From positions 3,224,001 through 3,288,000 of the forward strand of contig CBDBPL010000007.1 in NCBI GenBank assembly GCA_965208685.1: a stretch of DNA of 64,000 nucleotides. Direction: 5' to 3'. Both the position numbers and the translations under genes were made by a program. The DNA is from JAJEFO01 sp965208685 (GTDB lineage: Bacteria > Pseudomonadota > Alphaproteobacteria > Rhodobacterales > Rhodobacteraceae). The notes under the pieces were generated by a model that was not told the DNA's origin, searched no databases, and saw only the letters and a list, made by a program, of their open reading frames with translations. Below are positions 1-9,315 of this stretch, piece by piece (positions within the stretch are counted from its first letter, which is position 1; each line of letters opens with the position of its first letter).

Positions 1-1219
1 CGTCAGAGCCGCCGCCGACCATGATGCCGCTGTCAAGGATCATGCGAAATGGAGGGTTGCCGGGCGGCTTCAGCGTGCCTTCGAGGTAGGGGGAGGAATG
101 GGAACTGATGCCGACGCCGAGATCCATCGCACGGCTGATGGTCTCCGCATCGATGCCGTAGCAATGGTCCATCGACCAATGGAGATCGGCGATCGGGATG
201 CACTTGTTGACCTCTTCCCAGACGCGCAGATGCTCCTTTTGTTCGGCAAGGCTGATGAGATGTTGCTTGTAGACCCATCCACGTTCCGCCACGGCCCGAA
301 CGGACTCGGTGTAAAAGTCCGGAAGGGGCTGTTCACGTTGCAGCTTGTTGGGAATGAGCCATTCCCCAATGCCCGCGATGCGCAGAACGTCGTTGCCGAA
401 CTCGTTGAACGTGTAGTCAAGGCGCGACATGAGGTCCGGGAGACTCGCGTCCTTGTCCAGCACCGGCAGGTAGACTCGAATGCGCATCGGCACGCGTCCC
501 TCGCGCATCAGGTCCAGAACGGGGTTGTAGCCGGTCGCGGGATCAAGCCAGCCCCCGGCCGGGATGGTGCCTCCCATGTCAAAGAGATTGGTCAGGCCCA
601 TCGACAATGCATGGTCCATCTGACTTGCCGTCTGGCGCAGAGTGTCCGCATAGCTGTGGCGCTTGCTCAGCGCCTCCCAGGCGGCCACCGTGTCCTGGCC
701 CTTTGCAACGATTCCGTCCTCGCCCACGGGGACGCCGAGGTCTTCAAGCAATGACTTTGCAAGCGCGTTCGTCGCGCCCGGTCCCCAGTTGGAGATCGAC
801 AGATAGACTGGATTGCGGGGCGCGGCGTCGTCGAGCTCAGACATTGTCGGGTAACGTCTTTCGGCAAACTGGTCCGGATGTATCCCGCCGATTGCGCTTA
901 GCAGTTGTCCGTCCGGAACCTTGCGGGCTCGGTCCCTGATGACCAGCAAGGCTTCGTCAATCGAAAACGAGGTCTCCAGCAGGCGCATGTCGTGACCCGG
1001 CAGCAATCCGGTGCGCAGGAAGTGAATGTGGTTGTCGATAAGCCCAGGGATGACCGTCCTGCCCTGAAGATCGATCACACGCGCGTCCGGGCCTCTCGGC
1101 TGGACATCGTCCCCAATCGCCGCGAAGCGCCCGCTTTCGATCGACACGGACGAGACCACGGTCCCGTTGCCGTCCATGGTGTGGACCCTGCCGTTCCTCA
1201 GGACGAGTTCATGGAGCAA
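1..1219 (-). CDS. Amidohydrolase family protein (YtcJ-like), 3' end cut by the window
   Basis: The reverse strand reads open from 1219 to the window edge, giving about 406 residues of a metal-dependent amidohydrolase of the YtcJ (amidohydrolase 3) type. The N-terminus has the usual small beta domain (LVLRNGRVHTMDG) followed by the metal-binding motif GLIDNHIHF near residue 70; HSSPYLEG and GGGSD lie near the cut end. The first 40 residues show that the gene must begin upstream of the only nearby ATG. An in-frame TGA lies two codons upstream of a TTG at 1219, which I take as the start. It follows the solute-binding protein gene in the same direction 75 bp downstream, so the two may form one operon, with the C-terminus and perhaps the transporter permeases beyond the window. 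The substrate is unknown; an amide or N-acyl compound is an inference from the family. Confidence 0.85.
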   Translation of the reverse strand, partial: MLHELVLRNGRVHTMDGNGTVVSSVSIESGRFAAIGDDVQPRGPDARVIDLQGRTVIPGLIDNHIHFLRTGLLPGHDMRLLETSFSIDEALLVIRDRARKVPDGQLLSAIGGIHPDQFAERRYPTMSELDDAAPRNPVYLSISNWGPGATNALAKSLLEDLGVPVGEDGIVAKGQDTVAAWEALSKRHSYADTLRQTASQMDHALSMGLTNLFDMGGTIPAGGWLDPATGYNPVLDLMREGRVPMRIRVYLPVLDKDASLPDLMSRLDYTFNEFGNDVLRIAGIGEWLIPNKLQREQPLPDFYTESVRAVAERGWVYKQHLISLAEQKEHLRVWEEVNKCIPIADLHWSMDHCYGIDAETISRAMDLGVGISSHSSPYLEGTLKPPGNPPFRMILDSGIMVGGGSD

Positions 1220-1248
1220 TGCTCAAATCCGGAATTTGAGGACAATTG

Positions 1249-1282
1249 GGGCGCGCGATTGACACATGTCCCCCGCGCGCCC
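1249..1282 (-). other. Intercistronic stem-loop between binding-protein gene and amidohydrolase
   Basis: Two nine-base arms, GGGCGCGCG at 1249-1257 and CGCGCGCCC at 1274-1282, are perfectly complementary across a 16-nt loop. The structure sits in the 75-bp gap after the stop codon of the solute-binding protein gene. Such hairpins often stabilise or partly terminate the message so that the binding protein is made in excess. There is no T-run, so a full terminator is less likely. Confidence 0.5.
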
Positions 1283-1293
1283 TCGATTGCACC

Positions 1294-2871
1294 TTATTCG
1301 GTCACCCACAGGCGATGTGCGTTGAAGGTATATCCGAAGGGCTGCTGCACGCCACCAACGTTGCCGCGGAACGCGATATGCATGCGCGGATGATCGTACG
1401 GGATAAACGCCGCCTCATCGGCCAGGACCTGCTGATAGGCGCAGCTTGCCGCGTATCGGGCGTCCCTGTCCGTTGCGGCATTCACGGCCTCAACCGCCGC
1501 GTCGATGCGTGGATTGTCCAGGTGGAACTGCACGCTCGACGGGTGGTCGGAGTGGAAGCGCGTGGCCACGAGGCTCGGATCAGCGTTTGAGAAGTTCTCG
1601 ACAAACGTGAAGATGTCGAACTCCCCGCTCAGCAGCGGACGGATGAAGCCAGGTCCGCGCGGTCCCGCCTTCTGGGTCGCGCTGATGCCGACCTGACGCC
1701 ACATGTCAATCATCGCAGTCACCGTCTTTTCCGCCTGAGCGTTCGGAAAGTGATCGACGTTGAACGTGACGGCTTGACCGGTCTCCGCGACGTGTTCGTC
1801 GAGCAGGGCCTTGGCCTTCGCCGGGTCATGTTCGGGCCAGGCCACGTCCGGGCAATGCCAGGGATGGCCCTCGCCATACATGTCGTTCTCTGCCTGATCA
1901 CGGCAAATGCCCGAATAGGCGCAGGTGACCTGCTGCCGGTCAAGCGCATGGATCAGCGCCTTCCTCACGCGGATGTCGCTGAACGGCGCCTTGGAATGGT
2001 TGAACCCGATCATCTGCCCGGAGGACAAGCGCGGCCCCGAAACAACCGTGATGTTCGGGTCCGCTTCAAGTTCAGGCAGGAAGCCTCGCGAGTTGACATA
2101 CATGACGTCGATGTCGCCGGCTTTCAGCGCGTTAACCCGATTCACCTCCGGAGGGATGAACAGGAACGTAAGCTCGTCCAGATACTGCCCGTCCGGGTCC
2201 CAGTAATGCGGATTCTTCACCAGCTTGACGTAAGCCCCGTCTCTCCACTCGTCGAGCATGTAGGGGCCTGCACCGACCGGGTTCTCGTTGAACTCCGGCT
2301 TGTCCTGGTTTTCTGCCAGATATCCCGGCGCGGTGACCCACCAGGACATGTTCGGCTGTGCCGCCATGTCCTTGAAGCCCGGGTTTGGGACAGCGAACTT
2401 GAAGTCGACCGTGTGGTCGTCGACCTTCTCCACACCCTCCAGATGCGGACCCATCAACCGGCGATAGCGGCCGGCAAAGCGCCCGTCCAGTCCGGTGAGC
2501 AGCCGGGTGAAGTGGGTGACATATGCGTCGGCGTTCAGGTCCTCCCCGTTGGAAAACTTGACACCTTGGCGAAGCACGACCCGCCAGGTCTTGGCGTCCT
2601 CGCTTGGCGTTGCGGACATCGCATGGATCGGCTTGATTTCACGGGTGTCGCCGTTGACCTCGAACATCCGCTCATAGATGGCCTGAAGGATGTACTGCCG
2701 GAAGTGCGCGAAACTCAGCACCTTGAAGTTGTCAAAGCCCGAGACGTCCTGCTCGACCCCGACAACGAGCGAGCCTCCGTGCGTCTGCGCAGCGCCTCGC
2801 TCCGCACTGGCAGTGAGAGCCAGTGCCGCCGTGGCGACCAAGAGTGCACTTGCCGTTCTTCGAATTCCCAT
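1294..2871 (-). CDS. ABC transporter solute-binding protein, family 5 (DppA/OppA type)
   Basis: A 525-residue periplasmic solute-binding protein of the peptide/nickel class (SBP_bac_5). The first 28 residues form a Sec signal peptide (MGIRRTASALLVATAALALT, then ASAERGAAQ). The mature part begins GGSLVVGVEQDVSGFDN, typical of DppA-like proteins, and carries the characteristic WRVVLRQGVKFSNGE block. Start: ATG at 2871 with a strong GGAGGA site eight bases upstream. It is transcribed away from the LysR gene at 3149, and the two matching ATPases (4078-6062) lie beyond that regulator, so LysR probably controls both arms. No permease genes are visible in the window. The transported ligand (peptide, opine, amide or similar) cannot be told from sequence; the neighbouring amidohydrolase suggests a compound that is hydrolysed after uptake. 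Confidence 0.9.
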   Translation of the reverse strand: MGIRRTASALLVATAALALTASAERGAAQTHGGSLVVGVEQDVSGFDNFKVLSFAHFRQYILQAIYERMFEVNGDTREIKPIHAMSATPSEDAKTWRVVLRQGVKFSNGEDLNADAYVTHFTRLLTGLDGRFAGRYRRLMGPHLEGVEKVDDHTVDFKFAVPNPGFKDMAAQPNMSWWVTAPGYLAENQDKPEFNENPVGAGPYMLDEWRDGAYVKLVKNPHYWDPDGQYLDELTFLFIPPEVNRVNALKAGDIDVMYVNSRGFLPELEADPNITVVSGPRLSSGQMIGFNHSKAPFSDIRVRKALIHALDRQQVTCAYSGICRDQAENDMYGEGHPWHCPDVAWPEHDPAKAKALLDEHVAETGQAVTFNVDHFPNAQAEKTVTAMIDMWRQVGISATQKAGPRGPGFIRPLLSGEFDIFTFVENFSNADPSLVATRFHSDHPSSVQFHLDNPRIDAAVEAVNAATDRDARYAASCAYQQVLADEAAFIPYDHPRMHIAFRGNVGGVQQPFGYTFNAHRLWVTE

Positions 2872-3092
2872 TTGCCTTTCCTCCCGAGTTGTACGGCCCG
2901 TTTTCGCCCCGTTCGGGCAATGCCTGGGGAGCCCTGACGGTCAGTTCCCGATTGGCCATGCGCCCTTGCGGCGGCGTGCAGGCCGACCGGTTTCGTGCAG
3001 ACATACTCGCAGGCAGAAACGGCGACCGGCCGTGCTTGCCCCAGAAAACGCGATCTGCATGATGTTGGGAAGGTATCTTTTGCGCCAAGGGT

Positions 3093-3117
3093 ATGCATAA
3101 TCGACATATAGCTGCAT
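3093..3117. promoter_or_regulatory. Candidate LysR operator in the divergent promoter region
   Basis: ATGCA at 3093-3097 and TGCAT at 3113-3117 form an interrupted palindrome across 15 AT-rich bases that also contain T-N11-A spacings. It lies about 30 bp before the LysR start and 220 bp before the divergent binding-protein start, in the 277-bp intergenic region. Position and symmetry fit a LysR autoregulatory site; there is no direct evidence of binding. Confidence 0.4.
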
Positions 3118-3148
3118 CCGAGGAACAAGCGTCGATTCGCGGACAACC

Positions 3149-4081
3149 ATGCTTCAAGGCCCTGTATTCCAGCTGGAATTCAAGCACTTCCGCCAACTTG
3201 CGATTCTGGCGGAGGAAGGCAGCATTCGCGCCGCGTCTCGAAGGCTTCGCATCAGCCAACCGGCGCTCAGCCGTTCAATCCGCTCCATTGAAGACAAGCT
3301 TCAAGCCAAGGTTGTCGAGCGCGGCCCCCAGGGAGTCACCCTGACGCGCTACGGCGAAATCCTCCGCAGCTATGGTCGCATCATTGATGCCAATGTCCGG
3401 TTTGCCGCGGAAGAAATCGAGGATCATCGGGGCAGCAGGAGCGGCAGCATCCGCATGGGGATCGGACCCTATGAAGGGTTCACGATAGTCCATCGGGCGA
3501 TCGACCGGATGCGCAAACGACGACCTGACCTGGAAGTCACGATCCTGGAAGGCGATTTCGGCTCGCTTTCGGAGAAGCTCCTCGCCGGCCAGATCGACTT
3601 GATTCTGGGCCCAACGCCGGTGGACAAAAACACGCCTGGCCTGACTGGCCAGATCCTCGCGCATACCCGGCCCGTCCTTGTTGTTCGCAGCAGCCACCCG
3701 TTGACTGCCGACAAGGTCGACATGCACATCTTGGCCGCCAGCAACTGGATCTTGTCGGTCGAAGGAACGAACGCGCGGAAGTGGATTGGCGAGGTCTTCG
3801 CCCGCCATGGATTGCCGCCACCGAAGGGCCCGATCAGCGCCTACCCATCAATGACCGCGCTGGCGATGGTGAAAGAGATGGATCTCATCGCTCTCCTGCC
3901 CAGGCAGCTTGTGGAACGGGACATAAGCGAAGGACTGCTGCGTACATTGCCGACGGGAGATGAAGAGTTCGTGCTTCCGGTTCGCCTGACAACGCGGGAA
4001 TTCGGCGTTCTCTCTCCGGTCAATCGGCAGATGATCGCCGAGCTGAAACAGGTTTGCAAAGAGATCGGAGATCAGCTGTGA
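3149..4081 (+). CDS. LysR-family transcriptional regulator
   Basis: A 310-residue LysR-type regulator. The N-terminal winged helix-turn-helix spans about residues 9-68 (FRQLAILAEEGSIRAASRRL, ISQPALSRSIRSIEDKL), followed by a linker helix and a periplasmic-binding-protein-like effector domain from about residue 95. Length is normal for the family. It lies between a peptide-type binding protein gene (opposite strand) and two ATPase genes (same strand). Its stop codon overlaps the GTG start of the first ATPase gene (GTGA), so regulator and ATPases are probably translated from one message. It likely senses the imported ligand or a breakdown product; that is inferred from position only. Confidence 0.92.
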   Translation: MLQGPVFQLEFKHFRQLAILAEEGSIRAASRRLRISQPALSRSIRSIEDKLQAKVVERGPQGVTLTRYGEILRSYGRIIDANVRFAAEEIEDHRGSRSGSIRMGIGPYEGFTIVHRAIDRMRKRRPDLEVTILEGDFGSLSEKLLAGQIDLILGPTPVDKNTPGLTGQILAHTRPVLVVRSSHPLTADKVDMHILAASNWILSVEGTNARKWIGEVFARHGLPPPKGPISAYPSMTALAMVKEMDLIALLPRQLVERDISEGLLRTLPTGDEEFVLPVRLTTREFGVLSPVNRQMIAELKQVCKEIGDQL

Positions 4082-5106
4082 GCGCCGGCACCACAGACGT
4101 GCCGGCTGGATCGCGGGCTCTCTTGGAGGTCGTCGACCTTCACACCCACTTCAGTACGCCACGTGGCGTGGCACGGGCCGTCGACGGCATCTCTTTCAAG
4201 CTTGAGCGTGGAAGGATGTTGGGAATCGTCGGAGAGTCAGGGTCTGGCAAGAGCGTGCTGTCCCGGACGATCATCGACATTCTGCCACATGACGGCTCGG
4301 TCCTCTATCAGGGCCGAGTGCTGTTTGAAGGGCGCGATCTTCGCACGCTCTCAAGGCGACAGATGCGTGACGTGCGCGGCCGCGACATCGCGATGGTCTT
4401 TCAGGACCCGATGTCGTCCTTGAATCCAGTCATGAAGATTGGCCGCCAGATAACCGAGGTGCTGAAAAAGCGGCGCGGGTTTTCGGCGGCCGACGCGCGC
4501 AGCCAGGCGGCCGAGCTTGTGGCCTCTGTCGGGATTCCCGATCCGGAACAGCAGCTTGACCGCTACCCGATGCATCTGTCCGGCGGCATGAGGCAGCGGG
4601 TCGCGATTGCAATTGCACTTGCCGGTGAACCGAAGCTGCTGATCGCCGACGAGCCCACGACCGCCTTGGATGTCAGCGTTCAGGCCCAGATCATGGGCCT
4701 GCTGCGCAGGATCCAAAGGGAGCGGAACATGGCGGTCATCTTCATCTCCCACAATCTCGGCATCATCGCGGGCTATACCGACGATGTCGCCGTCATGTAT
4801 GCGGGCCAGATCGTTGAATTCTGCGAGACCCAGGAACTCCTGAACAACATGCGCATGCCATACACGGAAGTCTTGAAGGATTCGGCTCCGGAGCTGTCCG
4901 CAAGGCCCCATTCGCGACTGGCTGCCATACCCGGGCTGCCACCAAACCTCCTGGACGTTCCCCCAGGATGCCGTTTCCACGAACGGTGCCGCTACTCCCG
5001 ACACAAGTGCAAGACCGAGATGCCGGCGCTGACCGCTGGAAACGGCGACGACGGACATCTCTACGCCTGCTGGTTTCCCCTGCCAGAACGAAGGGCAACG
5101 GCATGA
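4078..5106 (+). CDS. Oligopeptide/dipeptide ABC transporter ATPase (DppD type)
   Basis: A 342-residue ATPase that powers a dipeptide/oligopeptide-class importer on the inner face of the membrane. It shows Walker A GESGSGKS, Q-loop FQDPMSSLNP, signature LSGGMRQR, Walker B LLIADEPTTALD and the H-loop ISHN. The C-terminal oligo_HPY extension has the family cysteine cluster CRFHERCRYSRHKC. GTG at 4078 is chosen as the start because a GGAG lies eight bases upstream and the codon overlaps the LysR stop. Its own stop overlaps the ATG of the next ATPase (ATGA), which shows tight coupling. It should pair with the following gene as a heterodimer; the partner permeases are not in the window. Confidence 0.9.
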   Translation: MSAGTTDVPAGSRALLEVVDLHTHFSTPRGVARAVDGISFKLERGRMLGIVGESGSGKSVLSRTIIDILPHDGSVLYQGRVLFEGRDLRTLSRRQMRDVRGRDIAMVFQDPMSSLNPVMKIGRQITEVLKKRRGFSAADARSQAAELVASVGIPDPEQQLDRYPMHLSGGMRQRVAIAIALAGEPKLLIADEPTTALDVSVQAQIMGLLRRIQRERNMAVIFISHNLGIIAGYTDDVAVMYAGQIVEFCETQELLNNMRMPYTEVLKDSAPELSARPHSRLAAIPGLPPNLLDVPPGCRFHERCRYSRHKCKTEMPALTAGNGDDGHLYACWFPLPERRATA

Positions 5107-6062
5107 GCGCATCTTCGATACTGTCCGTGAGCGACGTAACCGTCGAGTACCAGTCGCAAGGAATCCGGTTCGCCGCGGTGTCCGACATCAGTTTCGATCT
5201 CGATGAGGGCGAAACCTTGGGGCTGGTCGGAGAGTCCGGCTGCGGAAAGTCGACGATCGGGCGCGCGATCCTGCAGCTGCCGAGGCCAACGCGGGGACGC
5301 GTCGCCTTCCAGTCAAAGGAGCTCACCCAACTTTCAGAAAGCGAAATGCGCCCGGTGCGCCGGCTCCTGCAGGTCATCTTTCAGGATCCGGTCTCGTCCC
5401 TCAATCCACGCCGAAAGGTCAAGGACATCGTCGCCGAGCCGTTGGACATTGCGGGGTTTGGAACCCGGAACGAGCGCTACGAAAAGGTGGCGGAGATTCT
5501 GACGGCCGTCGGGATGAATCCAGGGACCACCATGGATCGACGGCCACACCAGTTTTCAGGTGGCCAGTGCCAGCGCATTTGCATTGCGCGCGCATTGATC
5601 CAGGAACCAAAGCTGATCGTCTGCGATGAGCCTGTGTCCTCGCTGGACGTGTCGGTCCAGGCCCAAATCCTCAACCTCCTGGAAGACATGAAAGTCCAGT
5701 ACGGTCTGACACTCCTTTTCATCAGCCATGACCTCGCTGTCGTGAAGAACATCAGCGATCGAGTGGTCGTCATGTACCTGGGGAAGTTCTGCGAACTCGC
5801 TGATTCCGAGCGCATCTACGAGGCTCCGGCGCATCCATATACCGCAGGCCTGATCGCTTCGATTCCGACGATCGAGAGCGGTCGCATTGCCGATGGCGAG
5901 ATTGCGTTGGCCGGCGAATTGCCGTCCCCTCTCGACCCGCCCACAGGCTGCCGCTTCCGGACGCGGTGCCCGTTTGCAAGGGAGCAATGTGCACTAGAGG
6001 AGCCAAAATTGCGCGAAATTGAAACTCGCCACTACGTCGCCTGTCACTTTCCGCTCCTCTGA
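5103..6062 (+). CDS. Oligopeptide/dipeptide ABC transporter ATPase (DppF type)
   Basis: A 319-residue second ATPase, partner of the preceding gene. Walker A GESGCGKST, Q-loop FQDPVSSLNP, signature FSGGQCQR, Walker B LIVCDEPVSSLD and H-loop ISHD are all present, and the C-terminus again carries the oligo_HPY cysteines (CRFRTRCPFAREQC). The signature has Q-C-Q-R rather than the common Q-R-Q-R. The ATG at 5103 overlaps the previous stop by four bases. It converges with the propeller protein gene that ends at 6099. The transported compound is not known. Confidence 0.9.
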   Translation: MSASSILSVSDVTVEYQSQGIRFAAVSDISFDLDEGETLGLVGESGCGKSTIGRAILQLPRPTRGRVAFQSKELTQLSESEMRPVRRLLQVIFQDPVSSLNPRRKVKDIVAEPLDIAGFGTRNERYEKVAEILTAVGMNPGTTMDRRPHQFSGGQCQRICIARALIQEPKLIVCDEPVSSLDVSVQAQILNLLEDMKVQYGLTLLFISHDLAVVKNISDRVVVMYLGKFCELADSERIYEAPAHPYTAGLIASIPTIESGRIADGEIALAGELPSPLDPPTGCRFRTRCPFAREQCALEEPKLREIETRHYVACHFPLL

Positions 6063-6098
6063 ATCACGGCGGAGGGCAGCAGCACGTTCGCATGCGTC

Positions 6099-7052
6099 TC
6101 AATCAGAAATGTGCAACAGCATCTCCGGCATTTCGCCCGCCGCATGAAAACCGCCGGGAACGAGCTCCGCCCGATCCAAGTTGACTTTGACGATCTCCCC
6201 GCCCGCCAACGCGACCAACGCATGCTCCCCGTCGCGCATTGGCAACGCATGGAAAGGTTCGCCCGGCACTTCCACGGTCGTGCGTCGCTTCAAGTCGCTG
6301 GCATCGAGCAAGTCCACATACCCTTGGTCGGCGCGCTCGTCGTAGGTCGTCACCAGTACACGCGAGCCATCCTGGGTCACGAACGGCCAGCCGGGAACCG
6401 CTGTCAACGGAACTGTTTCGACAACCTGCCGCGCCGCGCAGTCGATGACGTGCAGCAGCGGACGATCGAGATGGCCGACGTACAGCCGCTGATCGTCATG
6501 TGACACGCGGATTGCCTGTGCGCCAACTGGAAGCGGAATTTTGGCACGCATCTCCTTGCCGCCGACATCCACTTCGCAGATGAACGGATACTCCTTGGCC
6601 GAGAAATAGACCTTGCTGCGATCGGATGTCGCCGACAGGAAATGCCCGGGAACCCCTAGATGGATCGTATGCTCAATTCTCCATGTCACCGGGTCCAGAA
6701 CCAGGACGCAGCAGTTCGCCTCAACGGTCACCCAAATCATGCCGTCGGGGTCAGTCATCAGTGCGTGCGGCCCGAAATACAGACCCAGGTCGACGTGACC
6801 GACAAGTTTCATTCGAATCAGGTCGACGACCGCCAGCCGATTGTCCGGCGCATTCAGGCCATAGTCCTTGTCGCCGTAGAGCGACACGAAGGCGTGGCTG
6901 CCGTCGTTGGTGACGGCAATCTCATGCGGCTTCGAGATTCCGGCGGTGCCAACGGGCACGCACGCCAATCGCACGCCAGAAGCGGCATCGAAGGCCGACA
7001 GGCTGACGTTGCCCTTGACGGTAGCGAGTATCGGTTCCCTTGCCTGCGCCAA
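6099..7052 (-). CDS. YVTN-type beta-propeller repeat protein
   Basis: About 317 residues made of repeated beta-propeller blades (for example HEIAVTNDGSHAFVSLYG, HALMTDPDGMIWVTVEANC, IRVSHDDQRLYVGHLDRP, FVTQDGSRVLVTTYDE), as in YncE/lactonase-like proteins. No signal peptide is evident. The start is uncertain: TTG at 7052 has AGGAG four bases upstream, while a TTG at 7070 lacks a ribosome site. It follows the sulfatase gene closely in the same direction (stop at 7086), so the two are probably co-transcribed. Propellers of this type bind ligands or proteins or act as lactonases. A role with the sulfatase, for instance in handling a sulfated substrate, is only contextual. Confidence 0.75.
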   Translation of the reverse strand: MAQAREPILATVKGNVSLSAFDAASGVRLACVPVGTAGISKPHEIAVTNDGSHAFVSLYGDKDYGLNAPDNRLAVVDLIRMKLVGHVDLGLYFGPHALMTDPDGMIWVTVEANCCVLVLDPVTWRIEHTIHLGVPGHFLSATSDRSKVYFSAKEYPFICEVDVGGKEMRAKIPLPVGAQAIRVSHDDQRLYVGHLDRPLLHVIDCAARQVVETVPLTAVPGWPFVTQDGSRVLVTTYDERADQGYVDLLDASDLKRRTTVEVPGEPFHALPMRDGEHALVALAGGEIVKVNLDRAELVPGGFHAAGEMPEMLLHISD

Positions 7053-7085
7053 TTTGCTCCTGCCTCTCAAAGTTGACCCAACGAG

Positions 7086-8723
7086 CTACGCAATGTGCGT
7101 CGCGAACGGCGCTGTATCGGAGAGCCTGATCATTTCCCGCAACATGGCTTCGGTCATCTCCGCCTTTCGTGCAACGAAATTCGGATCGAACCAAAGATTG
7201 TGCATCTCGTGCGGGTCGGCGTCGCGGTCATACAGCTGCCCGCCCTCCATCCCCTGCCAGACGGTCAAGCGCCAGTTGTCCTGGATGAAAGTTCTCGTGC
7301 GCAGCCCTTTCTCGGTACCCAGATGGGCACCAAGCTCATCCTCTTCGACCAGGATTCCCTTGCGCTCTGCGCCGTCCGGGCGTTCGGCAAGCGCCATGAC
7401 ATCCAGCCCTTGATTGCCATTGCTGGCCGCGAGTCCCGCGCGGGTCAGGATGCTGGCACCAATGTCGACCGCGCTTGCATGCACGTCGCTGCGAGCGGCA
7501 TCCGGCCGGTCAGGATCGGACCAGATGAACGGCACACGAAGCACGCCCTCATAGTGGAACCCATGCTTCAGCATCAGTCCATGATCGCCCATGAAGTCTC
7601 CGTGGTCCGAGGTGAAGATCACGACCGTGTGTTCCAGAATTCCCCGGTCATTGAGAAACGCGAGTAGCCGGGCCACGGCGTCGTCCACCATCGTGATCAT
7701 TCCATAGGTCAACGCGATCATCTGGCGCGTCTCTTCCGGTCCGGCGCAAAACGGAGCTGCGCCCCGAGCGGATGCGCGGCCATCCAGGTACTCCTGTCGC
7801 AACCGGGTCAGCAAGGCGGGCTCGGCTGGATCAACTGACCTGAAGCTCGGCGGCAATTCCACGTCATCCGGATTGTACATGTCGAAGTACTTTCCCGGAG
7901 GAGTGAACGGGTGGTGCGGATCGGTGAACGAGCAGTGCAGGAAAAACGGTTCGCCGCCACGCGTTTGCATGTGGTGGTCGATGAATTCCTCTGAGGTCTC
8001 CGCAATGTAGCTGGTCGGATGGAGTTCTTCCGGCATGGGCGTGCGCCACGACTGCGGAGCAGTCAGATGCGTGGACGGCAGGGCGTTGCCTGGCCCGCGC
8101 AACGCGTCCGGATCATCCGCCCGTGCAGCCAGCCAACTGGTATAGTGGCCATGCACATTGTCCCCATGTCCATTGGCGAACCGCACGTGGTCGAACCCGT
8201 AATACGGTGTCTCCGGGCCGTCGCGGTCCGGCGTCTCGCGCCACAGCGGGATCAATTCCGCTTGATAGTCAGGCCCTGTCCGACGCACTCTCGAAGCGTC
8301 TTCCAAGGCCTCTGGTGGTGGCGTTCCGGTGCAATTGCGCTCGAAAATGTCCCTGTCGCGCAATTCGTGGCCGACGATGTTCTGCAGGTGCGATTTCCCG
8401 ACCAGTCCCGTGTGATAGCCTCCGGCTCGGAGAACATCCACGAATGTCACGGATTCGCGGTCAAGCGGTATGCCATTGTGGCGACAACCGCTCACGCTTG
8501 GCATGCGTCCGGTCATGATCGCGGCCCTGTTCGGCATGCAGATCGGACAGGCCACGTAAAACCTGTCAAATGCGGTTCCTCTTGCGGCAAGGCCGTCGAT
8601 GGCCGGGGTGCGCAGCAATTGGTTGCCGTAACAGCCAAGGTGATCGGCGCGCTGCTGATCCGTCGTAATGAACAGGAAGTTCGGTCGCTCGACCAAGAGT
8701 CCCCCGCGACTTTTGTTGCTCAC
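7086..8723 (-). CDS. Sulfatase (arylsulfatase/choline-sulfatase superfamily, Cys type)
   Basis: A 545-residue type I sulfatase. The N-terminus reads FLFITTDQQRADHLGCYGN, where the paired acidic residues bind calcium. The formylglycine motif CMPNR is at residues 62-66 followed by TGRMPS, so Cys62 should be oxidised by a formylglycine-generating enzyme. FTSDHGDFMGDHGL supplies further metal ligands. No signal peptide is seen, suggesting a cytoplasmic enzyme, as for choline sulfatase-like members. GTG at 8723 is taken as the start (GAGGA eight bases upstream). It forms a likely two-gene unit with the propeller protein. The substrate is not determined; hydrolysis of an imported sulfate ester is the family-level expectation. 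Confidence 0.9.
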   Translation of the reverse strand: MSNKSRGGLLVERPNFLFITTDQQRADHLGCYGNQLLRTPAIDGLAARGTAFDRFYVACPICMPNRAAIMTGRMPSVSGCRHNGIPLDRESVTFVDVLRAGGYHTGLVGKSHLQNIVGHELRDRDIFERNCTGTPPPEALEDASRVRRTGPDYQAELIPLWRETPDRDGPETPYYGFDHVRFANGHGDNVHGHYTSWLAARADDPDALRGPGNALPSTHLTAPQSWRTPMPEELHPTSYIAETSEEFIDHHMQTRGGEPFFLHCSFTDPHHPFTPPGKYFDMYNPDDVELPPSFRSVDPAEPALLTRLRQEYLDGRASARGAAPFCAGPEETRQMIALTYGMITMVDDAVARLLAFLNDRGILEHTVVIFTSDHGDFMGDHGLMLKHGFHYEGVLRVPFIWSDPDRPDAARSDVHASAVDIGASILTRAGLAASNGNQGLDVMALAERPDGAERKGILVEEDELGAHLGTEKGLRTRTFIQDNWRLTVWQGMEGGQLYDRDADPHEMHNLWFDPNFVARKAEMTEAMLREMIRLSDTAPFATHIA

Positions 8724-9315
8724 GAAATTGTCCTCGGCCTTTGCATTAGCATGCTTCGCACCCCAATTGCGACATGGCGACCATTCCTGCCTTGCATTGG
8801 TTCAGGCAGGCGGCTTCGCCCGTTCGCGCCCGGAGCAACCCGAGGCGATCGCCTTGGTTCAGGAGCCCCGCGGAACGGATCGGCTTCAAGGCGTCGCGAT
8901 GAACGCATCCGGCATTCCCGAGGCTGTCGCGCAAGCACCTCGTTTGCCCGCCCCTTGTCACCGGTGCCGGATTGGGCGTCAGTCGCGGCACAACGGCCAA
9001 GTCTCCAGACCCGGGCCTGTCCCGGTGCGCGCTGTTCTCGGTCATGACGACATCCGGAAGCCGGTGCAGCGCATTCTCGACCGCCCGGTGAGCCGGCAGG
9101 CCCAAGGACACCTGGCGTCGCTGCGAGAGCCGCCTGACGGCATGATCGCACATGACACTCAAAGGTTTCGCTTGAGTTTTTCGAAAATTGCCTCAGACTC
9201 CGACCAGCATTGGACGTCAAGTCGTCTGCCTCACGCGGGCATTCGCCTTGGTCTTTTTTTGCTGCTCGAAGACTGGCTCGGATTTTCCGGGCGAGAATAC
9301 CAAAGGATAACTACC
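8724..9315. other. Intergenic stretch between sulfatase and cspA, no convincing gene
   Basis: About 590 bp. Open frames run through it on both strands, but none shows a recognisable domain, ribosome site or normal composition. The last 80 bp are AT-richer and contain a T-run (CTTTTTTTGC near 9252), consistent with the 5' untranslated leader typical of cold-shock genes. Confidence 0.4.

Noticed and set aside
8668..9315. Long open frame leading into cspA in the same frame
   Set aside because: Low-complexity translation with no motif; CspA proteins start at the ATG at 9316 and a ribosome site is present there.
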